DNA of 54,639 nucleotides from JANWKA01 sp035533815 (GTDB lineage: Bacteria; Bacteroidota; Bacteroidia; Chitinophagales; Chitinophagaceae), in assembly GCA_035533815.1 (NCBI GenBank), contig DATLTB010000022.1, positions 1 to 54,639 of the forward strand, written 5' to 3'. How positions within the stretch are numbered: the first letter of the stretch is position 1; the number at the start of each line of letters is the position of its first letter. The translations under genes were made by a program, and so were the position numbers. Below, piece after piece: positions 26,378 through 33,657 of the stretch. The notes below the pieces were generated by a model, which had not been told where the DNA came from, searched no databases, and was given only the letters and a program-made list of their open reading frames with translations.

Positions 26378-26971
26378 TTGAAAAATATAGTGATTTTCGC
26401 TTCAGGCGCCGGCAGCAACGCACAGCGGATCATCGATCATTTCCACGGGTCGGAACTGGGCAGGGTCGCGTTGATCGTTTCCAATAACCCGGCTGCCGGG
26501 GTACTTAATATCGCGAAGCAGGAGGGCATCCCCAACCTGGTCATTACCCGCAAGCATTTCCTTCAGCCCGGAGGGATGATCAAATTGCTGCAGGAATTGC
26601 CAGCCGACCTGATCGTGCTGGCGGGTTTCCTCCGGAAGATACCTGCGGAAATGGTCCAGGCCTTCCCGGAAAAAATAGTGAATATCCATCCGGCCCTTTT
26701 GCCTCAATATGGCGGAAGCGGCATGTATGGCCACCACGTACATGATGCGGTGATCGCAGCCGGGGAGATCAAAACAGGCATTACCATTCACTATATCAAT
26801 GAGCATTATGACGAAGGTCCCCCGATATTCCGCAGGACGGTGGACATTGACCCCTCGGACACCCCGCAATCCCTGGCATGGAAAGTGCAACAATTGGAGC
26901 ATGATTGGTACCCCCGGATCATCGCGGATTTACTGGAAGGTAAAAGGGGTAAAACAGGGGATATTCAGTAA
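26378..26971 (+). CDS. purN: Phosphoribosylglycinamide formyltransferase (GAR transformylase)
   Basis: A roughly 197-residue enzyme of purine synthesis that transfers a formyl group from 10-formyltetrahydrofolate to GAR. The fold starts KNIVIFASGAGSNAQ, and the catalytic residues lie in IVNIHPALLP (Asn, His) and HYDEGPP (Asp). There is no ATG at the homologous position; TTG 26378 directly precedes KNIVIF and is the best start, whereas GTG 26339 would add 13 unusual residues. It is divergent from the respiratory operon and probably has a promoter in 26250-26370. Confidence 0.92.
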   Translation: MKNIVIFASGAGSNAQRIIDHFHGSELGRVALIVSNNPAAGVLNIAKQEGIPNLVITRKHFLQPGGMIKLLQELPADLIVLAGFLRKIPAEMVQAFPEKIVNIHPALLPQYGGSGMYGHHVHDAVIAAGEIKTGITIHYINEHYDEGPPIFRRTVDIDPSDTPQSLAWKVQQLEHDWYPRIIADLLEGKRGKTGDIQ

Positions 26972-26991
26972 ATTAGCCATCATATACCCGC

Positions 26992-27648
26992 ATGAAATTT
27001 ATTTTTACTCCGCTGTTTGCCTGTCTTTTTGTCCTGCCGGCCTTTGCCCAGCAACGGGGGGATAAAACCTTTTTTAAGTTCAACCCCAGCACCCTTTCCA
27101 ATGAAGTGGACATATATCTGGAACATGAATTCGGGCACAATATGAGCATAGAAGCCGGTACCGGTTTTATATTCACCGACTATTGGGATTACCTGCTTAA
27201 CCAGGTTGATTTCGGACAGATCAATCCCAATATCAGCCGTTTCCAGTACTCCAAAGCCAGGGGGTTTAATGCCAGGCTCGGCCTGCGGTATTACATCGTT
27301 TCCAGCTATTCCCGGAAAAGCCGGGCAAAGGGCACTTATTTTGAACCGCTATTGCTTTTCAAAAAGGTGATCTACCCGAATAACCAAACCACCATCCAAT
27401 CCCAGCAGTACTGGAACCATGCCTCCAAATATGTAATGGGGGCCCAGCTGTTGGTGGGCAGACAAACCCGGAAGGGTAACTTTATATTTGACCGGTATGT
27501 TGGCCTTGGGGTGAAGGCCAAAACCTATTATTTTGATCATTACTATTATAATAATACCTGGGGGACTGCCAAGAATGGAAAAATCCGTACCACCAACTGG
27601 CTGCCCAGTATTCAGCTGGGAATAAAGATCGGTTTTCAGATCAGGTAA
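26992..27648 (+). CDS. Putative outer-membrane beta-barrel protein
   Basis: A 218-residue protein with a signal peptide (residues 1-19, FAQ) and a repeated pattern of short amphipathic strands ending in SIQLGIKIGFQIR, with a final aromatic/basic residue pattern common in small outer-membrane barrels. A Tyr/Asn-rich YYFDHYYYNNTW stretch lies at about 180-191. No family is identified with confidence. It follows purN by 20 bases and may share its transcript, with no evident functional link. Confidence 0.68.
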   Translation: MKFIFTPLFACLFVLPAFAQQRGDKTFFKFNPSTLSNEVDIYLEHEFGHNMSIEAGTGFIFTDYWDYLLNQVDFGQINPNISRFQYSKARGFNARLGLRYYIVSSYSRKSRAKGTYFEPLLLFKKVIYPNNQTTIQSQQYWNHASKYVMGAQLLVGRQTRKGNFIFDRYVGLGVKAKTYYFDHYYYNNTWGTAKNGKIRTTNWLPSIQLGIKIGFQIR

Positions 27649-27670
27649 TCCCCGATTATCCTTTCTCCCC

Positions 27671-27678
27671 TATCTTTG
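27671..27678 (+). promoter_or_regulatory. -7 box (TATCTTTG) before the second SCO gene
   Basis: An exact TAnnTTTG box ends 17 bases before the ATG of the SCO gene. No TTG lies at the ideal upstream distance, so the promoter is only partly supported. Confidence 0.4.
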
Positions 27679-27695
27679 CCTGAAAATAGATTTCC

Positions 27696-28313
27696 ATGAA
27701 AAAGAAGAGCCTGATCATCCTGGTGGTATCCATCATGGTGGTCATCGGGGGATTTTTTATCTGGATGGGTCCTGCCATCGGCGCCAGCGCATCCCCCCTG
27801 CCGGTGCTGGGCAATCCCGGTCATACCATCGGTGATTTCTCCTTCCTGGATCAGGAGGGGAATACCATCACCAGGCAAACTATCCGGGGTAAGGTCTGCG
27901 TGGTGGAATATTTCTTCACCACCTGTACTGGAATTTGTCCCAAAATGAATGCCGCCATGGAGAAAGTGTATGATATCTTTCAGCACACTCCGGGTTTTAT
28001 GATCCTTTCCCATACCGTTGATCCAGGTACGGACAGTGTACCCGTGCTGGAAAAATATGCGGAGCGTTTTCATGCCGATCCCAAGGTCTGGAAGTTCCTC
28101 ACTGGTCCGAAAAAGGAACTTTATGCCATGGCCAGGAAGGGCTACCTGCTGGATGCCAGCACCGGAGACGGTGGACCGGATGATTTCGTCCATACCCAGA
28201 TGTGGGCCCTGGTGGACGGACAGGGCAGGATAAGGGGATTCTACGACAGCCTCAATCCGGTGGACGTGAAAAAGCTGGTCACCGATGTCCGCAGCCTGCT
28301 TGCCGAACAATAA
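27696..28313 (+). CDS. Second SCO1/SenC-family protein
   Basis: A 205-residue membrane-anchored thioredoxin-fold protein. It has an N-terminal transmembrane helix (about residues 5-27), the copper motif FFTTCTGICPKMN and the distal histidine in DFVHTQMWALVDG. It is homologous to the SCO gene inside the oxidase operon but lies apart, on the other strand. It may serve another copper enzyme or act as a thiol-redox partner. ATG 27696 gives the standard length. Confidence 0.92.
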   Translation: MKKKSLIILVVSIMVVIGGFFIWMGPAIGASASPLPVLGNPGHTIGDFSFLDQEGNTITRQTIRGKVCVVEYFFTTCTGICPKMNAAMEKVYDIFQHTPGFMILSHTVDPGTDSVPVLEKYAERFHADPKVWKFLTGPKKELYAMARKGYLLDASTGDGGPDDFVHTQMWALVDGQGRIRGFYDSLNPVDVKKLVTDVRSLLAEQ

Positions 28314-28325
28314 TCCCAGGACTGA

Positions 28326-30050
28326 TCAGATCAGCCGGTCGATCTCTTCCCCGATGAAACGGCTTAATTCCCGGATATTGGCCGGGGAAAAATCAAAGGA
28401 TATGCCAGCTTCCCGGTACAGGATTTTTAAGGGGCGTGTATTACCCAGGCTGAGTGCCTTCATGTACTGATCCAGGGCCAGCTGCCTGTTTTCCCGGTAA
28501 TGTTTCCAAAGGGCAATGGCTCCGAGCTGGGCTATGCCGTATTCAATATAATAAAAAGGCACTTCAAACAAGTGCAGCTGCTTTTGCCAGCTGGCAGCAC
28601 GGTATGTTTCAAAACCGGTCCAGTCCACAGTATGGGGGGAAAATTCATCCAGTATCTGCAGCCATTGCCGGGTTCTTCCAGCGCTGGCATGACCAGGATG
28701 GGTAAATATCCAGTGCTGGAACCGGTCAATGATGGCAATCCAGGGAAATATGCTGATCACCCGTTCCAGTTGCTGCAACCTGGCTCTTTTGAGGTCCTTC
28801 GGATCGGGGAAGAATTCATCCCAATGGTCCATGGAAAGCAGTTCCATGGCCATGCTGGCCACTTCGGCAATCTCCATCGGGTATTCCCGGAAAGCATTCA
28901 GCTCCAACGGATGGGTGAGAAATGCCTGTACGGCATGCCCTCCTTCATGAACCATCGTCGTGACGTCCCTCATCTGGCCCGCGGCATTCATGAAAATAAA
29001 AGGTACCCCTGATTCCGCCAGGGGACAGTTGTATCCTCCGGGGGCCTTACCCTTGCGGCTGTCCAGGTCAAGCCGTTTCATCTCATTCATCACCCGCAGG
29101 CAATCTCCGAAATAGGGATGCAGTGCGTCGAAGCAGCGTACTGTTTTTTCCAGCAGCTCATCACCGGAATGAAAAGGTTCCAGCGGCAGGATGCCTGCTG
29201 GTTCCGCTTCCGTATCCCAGGGGCGAAGGGTTTCGAGTCCCAGCCTGCTTTTTTGATGGAGCAATAATTTTTCAGTGAGGGGGACCAGGTGTTCCCGGAC
29301 TGATTCCTGGAAAAGGAAACAATCCTCGGCCGTATAGTCAAAACGGCCCAGTTCCACAAACCGGTAATCCCGGTAATTGTCAAAACCGGCATTCCGGGCT
29401 ATTTTTTCCCGCCTGCTCACCAGGTCAGAAAACAGATTGTCCAGGGCATCCCGGTCCTGTAACCTGCGCGCTCCTGTCTTTCGGAATACTTCCTCCCGCA
29501 GGTCCCGGTTCTCCCCTTCCATGAACTTTCCGGCTTGTTGCAGGGTATATTCCCGGCCATTCACCTCAATGGTCATCCCCCCTGTGATCACCCCATACTG
29601 CTGCTGCATGACACTGAGCTCGGCCATGATGGGTACATTGATTTCCCGGAAAATCTCCACCGCGCTGCGGACACTGCGCAGATAAGGAAAATAATCCCCG
29701 GGGTCCAGGGTACCCAGGCTGGGATTGGCGATCAGCTTCTTATTCAGCTCGTTGGCCAGGGGCTGCAATCGGGGCTGGATCTCCATACAGAAATAGGTGA
29801 AGGCTTCCGAAGATGCCTGATCTGTCGTATCACAGGTCATCCGGATCTGGCGCCAGCTGGCATCTTCACTGATCACTGATTCCAGTTCACTGATATCCTT
29901 CAGCCAGGCCTTTAGCGCCGGGGGAGAATCGACCGGGCGCCCGAGCAGTTCTTCAAAAAAAGGTTGCAGGGCATCCCAGGTCGTCACCCTGAATTCTTCG
30001 GGCAGAAAATGCCTGGGAAGTCTTTGCATGATGGCTCTTGCCGGGATCAT
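28326..30050 (-). CDS. M3-family oligoendopeptidase
   Basis: A 574-residue zinc peptidase of the thimet oligopeptidase/PepF group. The zinc site is H368-EGG-H372 in VHEGGHAVQAF, with E396 of EVASMAMEL as third ligand. It lacks a signal peptide, so it acts in the cytoplasm on short peptides. Length fits the PepF-like branch. Its ATG overlaps the stop of the DUF5606 gene by four bases (ATGA), so the two are translationally coupled. It converges on the second SCO gene. Confidence 0.92.
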   Translation of the reverse strand: MIPARAIMQRLPRHFLPEEFRVTTWDALQPFFEELLGRPVDSPPALKAWLKDISELESVISEDASWRQIRMTCDTTDQASSEAFTYFCMEIQPRLQPLANELNKKLIANPSLGTLDPGDYFPYLRSVRSAVEIFREINVPIMAELSVMQQQYGVITGGMTIEVNGREYTLQQAGKFMEGENRDLREEVFRKTGARRLQDRDALDNLFSDLVSRREKIARNAGFDNYRDYRFVELGRFDYTAEDCFLFQESVREHLVPLTEKLLLHQKSRLGLETLRPWDTEAEPAGILPLEPFHSGDELLEKTVRCFDALHPYFGDCLRVMNEMKRLDLDSRKGKAPGGYNCPLAESGVPFIFMNAAGQMRDVTTMVHEGGHAVQAFLTHPLELNAFREYPMEIAEVASMAMELLSMDHWDEFFPDPKDLKRARLQQLERVISIFPWIAIIDRFQHWIFTHPGHASAGRTRQWLQILDEFSPHTVDWTGFETYRAASWQKQLHLFEVPFYYIEYGIAQLGAIALWKHYRENRQLALDQYMKALSLGNTRPLKILYREAGISFDFSPANIRELSRFIGEEIDRLI

Positions 30051-30526
30051 GATATGGAGGAAGTATTTTCCGGATTTTCCTTTGCAGCTTCATTTTCTTC
30101 TTTCGGGGCCGGGGAATCTGCAGTTAACGTTTCAGTTTCCGGGAACTTTAACAGCTCCCTGATGCTGAGTATCCCATACCATTTCAGCATTTTTTTCATG
30201 TCACTGAGATGAACACGGTCTTCATCCAGGCCAGCAATGGTCTCCCGGAAATATTTCCGGATCTCCTCAGGGTCTGCATCCGGATCCGCGGGTTTTACCC
30301 CGGATTCCTGTTTTCCCATGGCCGTGAATACGGCTGAAAGGCTGATATTGCCTTCTTTAGTGAACACTTCAATGCTTTCCAGTGGAGTGAACTGGTGCAA
30401 CCGGCCTGAGGCAAAAAAAGTCTTTTCGTCTGCCAGGGAACGGACGATGGCGCCTCCTGTCTTGCTGGATACCAGCTGAAACAAACCCGGCATTCCGCTG
30501 ACAGCAATAATCTCCTTATACAGCAT
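30047..30526 (-). CDS. DUF5606 protein
   Basis: A 159-residue cytoplasmic protein. Residues 1-70 (YKEIIAVSGMPGLFQLVSSK, SLADEKTFFASGR) form the DUF5606 domain, which is nearly confined to Bacteroidota and of unknown function. A helical segment follows, and the last 30 residues are acidic and low in complexity. It is the first gene of a two-gene operon with the M3 peptidase and has its own promoter. The pairing hints at a link with peptide turnover, which is only inference. Confidence 0.85.
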   Translation of the reverse strand: MLYKEIIAVSGMPGLFQLVSSKTGGAIVRSLADEKTFFASGRLHQFTPLESIEVFTKEGNISLSAVFTAMGKQESGVKPADPDADPEEIRKYFRETIAGLDEDRVHLSDMKKMLKWYGILSIRELLKFPETETLTADSPAPKEENEAAKENPENTSSIS

Positions 30527-30550
30527 GAACGGTTGTTTTTAAAGGGAGGA

Positions 30551-30580
30551 CAAATATAGGTATTCCGGATTTTGTGGCAA
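30551..30580 (-). promoter_or_regulatory. Promoter of the DUF5606-peptidase operon (TTG-N19-TATATTTG)
   Basis: On the minus strand TTG (30580-30578) lies 19 bases before TATATTTG (30558-30551), a full Bacteroidota promoter match. Transcription would start near 30545, about 19 bases before the DUF5606 ATG. The divergent uvrB gene begins at 30608. Confidence 0.65.
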
Positions 30581-30607
30581 TTGTTGTATTTTTAATCCCT
30601 TTCCCTT

Positions 30608-32665
30608 ATGCCATTCCAGCTTATATCCCCATACCTTCCGGCTGGTGACCAGCCCGAGGCGATCCGCGAACTCACTGATGGATTGAATAAACAGGAAAAA
30701 TCCCAGATCCTGCTCGGGGTAACCGGTTCCGGGAAGACCTTCACCATCGCCAATGTCATCCAGCAGGTTCAGAGACCGGTACTTGTCCTGACCCATAACA
30801 AAACCCTGGTAGCCCAGTTATACGGAGAGTTCAGGCAGTTCTTTCCGGAAAGTGCCGTGGAATATTTTGTATCCTATTATGATTATTACCAGCCCGAAGC
30901 CTATATGCCGGTATCGGGTACTTATATTGAAAAGGATTTGTCCATCAATGAAGAGCTGGACAAGCTGAGGCTAAGGGCCACCACCAGCCTGTTATCCGGC
31001 AGGAGGGACCTCATTGTGGTAGCCAGCGTGAGCTGCATTTACGGCATCGGAAATCCCGCAGAATTTGAGAAAGGCATCATCCGCATCCGGGAATCCCAGA
31101 CCATCAGCCGCCAATCCTTCCTCAGGTCCCTGGTCGATTCCATGTATTCCCGGTCGGTCCTGGAATTCGACCGGGGTAATTTCCGGGTGAAGGGAGATAC
31201 GGTGGATATTAACCTGCCATACCTGGATTACGGGTACCGGATCAGCTTTTTCGGGGATACCATTGAAGAAATTGAAAGTTTTGACATCCCTTCCGGCAAA
31301 AGGATCACCAGGATGGACAACGCGGCTATATTTCCCGCCAACCTGTACCTGGCTCCCAGGGATATCATGCAGCAGGTCATCTATGAGATCCAGGATGAGC
31401 TGATGGCCCAGGTGGAGTATTTCAAGCGGGAGGGAAAGATCATCGAAGCCCAGCGGATCCAGGAGAAAGTGAACTATGACCTGGAAATGATCCGTGAGCT
31501 TGGATACTGCAGTGGCATAGAGAATTACTCCCGCTTCTTTGACCGGAGGGATCCCGGATCCCGGCCATTCTGCCTGCTGGATTATTTTCCCAGGGACTTC
31601 CTGGTAGTGATTGATGAAAGCCATGTCACCATACCCCAGGTGAGCGGGATGTATGGGGGGGACAGGTCCAGGAAACTGACCCTGGTGGAATACGGGTTCC
31701 GGCTGCCTTCCGCACTTGATAACCGGCCCCTGAACTTCCGGGAGTTCGAAGAAATGCTGGGACAGGTCATTTATGTCAGTGCCACTCCCGGCCATTATGA
31801 GCTGGAGAAGACGGAAGGCCTGATCATTGACCAGGTAGTCCGCCCAACCGGATTGCTGGATCCTCCTATTGAGGTCCGGCCGAGCCTGCACCAGATCGAT
31901 GACCTGCTGGAGGAAATCGATATCCGGGTGAAGGGTGGCGACAGGGTGCTGGTCACCACGCTGACCAAGAGGATGGCGGAAGAGCTGGATAAATACCTGC
32001 ACCGGATCCAGATCAAATCCAGGTATATCCACAGTGAAATTGACACCCTGGACCGGGTGGAGATCCTCCGGGATCTGCGGCTGGGTAAAATCGATGTCCT
32101 GGTCGGAGTTAACCTGCTGAGGGAGGGACTGGACCTGCCTGAAGTTTCGCTGGTGGCCATCCTGGATGCCGATAAGGAAGGATTTTTGCGCAATGTGACC
32201 TCCCTGACCCAGACCGCAGGCCGGGCGGCACGGAATGTAAAGGGAATGGTTATTTTTTATGCCGATAAAGTCACCATCAGCATGCAGCGGTGCATAGATG
32301 AGACCCAGCGAAGGAGAGAAAAGCAAATCAAATATAATGCAGAGCACGGCATCACCCCCACTTCTATCCGCAAGAGCCAATCCGATATCTTCGGACAGAC
32401 CGCAGTGCTGGATATTAAAAATTACAATGACCAATCTCCGTATGCCATCCGGGATGAACTGGCTCCCCTTGTTACCGATGGAATAATCCCTTACCTGGCC
32501 GGCGAGGAAAAAGGCATCACCATCCCCCAATTGGAAAAAAACATTGGCAAGGTGAAAAAGCATATGGAAAAAGCGGCCAGGGATCTGGATTTCCTGGAAG
32601 CAGCCCAACTGCGGGATCAGATGTATGGGATGCAAAAGCAGCTGGAAGACATGAAAAAGAACTGA
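30608..32665 (+). CDS. uvrB: UvrABC system protein B (excinuclease subunit)
   Basis: A 685-residue DNA-repair helicase-like protein that loads with UvrA at damage and positions UvrC. Walker A is GVTGSGKT (37-44). The beta-hairpin region YFVSYYDYYQPEAYMP, Walker B-type DESHVTIPQ, the helicase motif GVNLLREGLDLPEVSLVAIL and QTAGRAARN are all conserved. The last 35 residues form a UVR domain for UvrC contact. Length is standard. Confidence 0.97.
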   Translation: MPFQLISPYLPAGDQPEAIRELTDGLNKQEKSQILLGVTGSGKTFTIANVIQQVQRPVLVLTHNKTLVAQLYGEFRQFFPESAVEYFVSYYDYYQPEAYMPVSGTYIEKDLSINEELDKLRLRATTSLLSGRRDLIVVASVSCIYGIGNPAEFEKGIIRIRESQTISRQSFLRSLVDSMYSRSVLEFDRGNFRVKGDTVDINLPYLDYGYRISFFGDTIEEIESFDIPSGKRITRMDNAAIFPANLYLAPRDIMQQVIYEIQDELMAQVEYFKREGKIIEAQRIQEKVNYDLEMIRELGYCSGIENYSRFFDRRDPGSRPFCLLDYFPRDFLVVIDESHVTIPQVSGMYGGDRSRKLTLVEYGFRLPSALDNRPLNFREFEEMLGQVIYVSATPGHYELEKTEGLIIDQVVRPTGLLDPPIEVRPSLHQIDDLLEEIDIRVKGGDRVLVTTLTKRMAEELDKYLHRIQIKSRYIHSEIDTLDRVEILRDLRLGKIDVLVGVNLLREGLDLPEVSLVAILDADKEGFLRNVTSLTQTAGRAARNVKGMVIFYADKVTISMQRCIDETQRRREKQIKYNAEHGITPTSIRKSQSDIFGQTAVLDIKNYNDQSPYAIRDELAPLVTDGIIPYLAGEEKGITIPQLEKNIGKVKKHMEKAARDLDFLEAAQLRDQMYGMQKQLEDMKKN

Positions 32666-32748
32666 GGGATGACTTGAAAAGAAATGCCGTATGGATCATT
32701 CCAACGGTAAACCAGGAAATATTTACACGCATACCTAAAATTAAATCC

Positions 32749-33120
32749 ATGCTTGCCAACTACTTACTCAAGGCCTTTGTTCCTACGGTGAAGCCGGCAG
32801 AAGCCAAGCTTTTTTATGGGGATGTTTTGGGGTTTAACCTATTGTACGAAGACCAGTATGCCCTGGAATTTGAAGCAAAGGGGGCCTTATTGAGAATAAT
32901 CATCGTGCAGGATCTGCAGCCACAGGCATTTACCGTGTTGGGTTGGAATGTCCCGGATTTATCATCAACGATCGGGTTATTGAACAAAAAAGGAATAATC
33001 TGTGAAAAATATGCCTTTCTTCCCCAGGACGATCAGGGGATATGGATATCTCCTGGTGGTTCCAAGGTCGCCTGGTTTAAGGATCCCGACGGGAATGTCC
33101 TATCCCTGACCCAATCATGA
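32749..33120 (+). CDS. VOC-superfamily (glyoxalase/bleomycin-resistance-like) protein
   Basis: A 123-residue single-domain VOC protein with the usual start LKAFVPTVKPAEAKLFYGDV and end KVAWFKDPDGNVLSLTQ. The family includes dioxygenases, glyoxalases and antibiotic-binding proteins; the substrate cannot be told here. ATG 32749 is chosen because the family begins at this point; a TTG at 32674 would add 25 unsupported residues. It follows uvrB by 83 bases. Confidence 0.85.
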   Translation: MLANYLLKAFVPTVKPAEAKLFYGDVLGFNLLYEDQYALEFEAKGALLRIIIVQDLQPQAFTVLGWNVPDLSSTIGLLNKKGIICEKYAFLPQDDQGIWISPGGSKVAWFKDPDGNVLSLTQS

Positions 33121-33657
33121 TGCTATTGGATCATGCCGGATATTCGCCTTTCTAATTATTGAAGATTCAGGTCACAAATACCCCTTATGGCCCTTGACCA
33201 TGATAAACACATTGATCCTCCTGGGTGGGTACAGGATGCTGGGGCAAACTCCAGCATGTGGAAATCCATCCCGGCACAGTAAGGATCGCCCGGTCCGGGC
33301 TCAGCCTTAAAACCCAACAGGACCCCCTATCAGGAGTAAATGGATACCAGGGCGTCCAGCATAAGCCCCCGGTCATGATGCTGAGATAATGAGTCAGCCG
33401 TTCCGGTATGGGTGGATGAATCCGGTAATTCCATCCTGCCCTGAGTGACCGCCAGGCTGACCGGCACCCGGATATCCGGGACCAGCAAGGGGGTGCGACA
33501 GCAAACACCCCGCAGTGATGGCTTCGGTGCGCAGTATCTTTTATCCGGCCTTGTGATTATTAGCGGATAAAATGTGGCCCATCCGGGATGTTTTTTGTTA
33601 AATTTATCCGGAATTGGTTTAATTTTCTATTCCCTGCTCCGGAAATTTCTTATCCCC
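33121..33657. other. Intergenic stretch without a convincing gene
   Basis: An open minus-strand frame at 33185-33508 encodes 107 residues rich in Trp, Pro and Cys with no repeat of a known fold; a second minus frame reads better in parts (PVSLAVTQGRMELPDSSTHT) but has stops. It may be the relic of a lost gene. The plus frame at 33574-33657 runs into the next gene but lies before its signal peptide. Confidence 0.35.

Noticed and set aside
30992..32635. 547-codon open frame on the minus strand opposite uvrB
   Set aside because: It lies wholly within uvrB, which has all its motifs. The antisense product is a Pro/Gly/His/Asp-rich shadow without domains.
33185..33508. 107-codon minus-strand frame
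   Set aside because: Trp/Pro/Cys-rich, no recognisable fold and no start signal; kept only as a possible relic.
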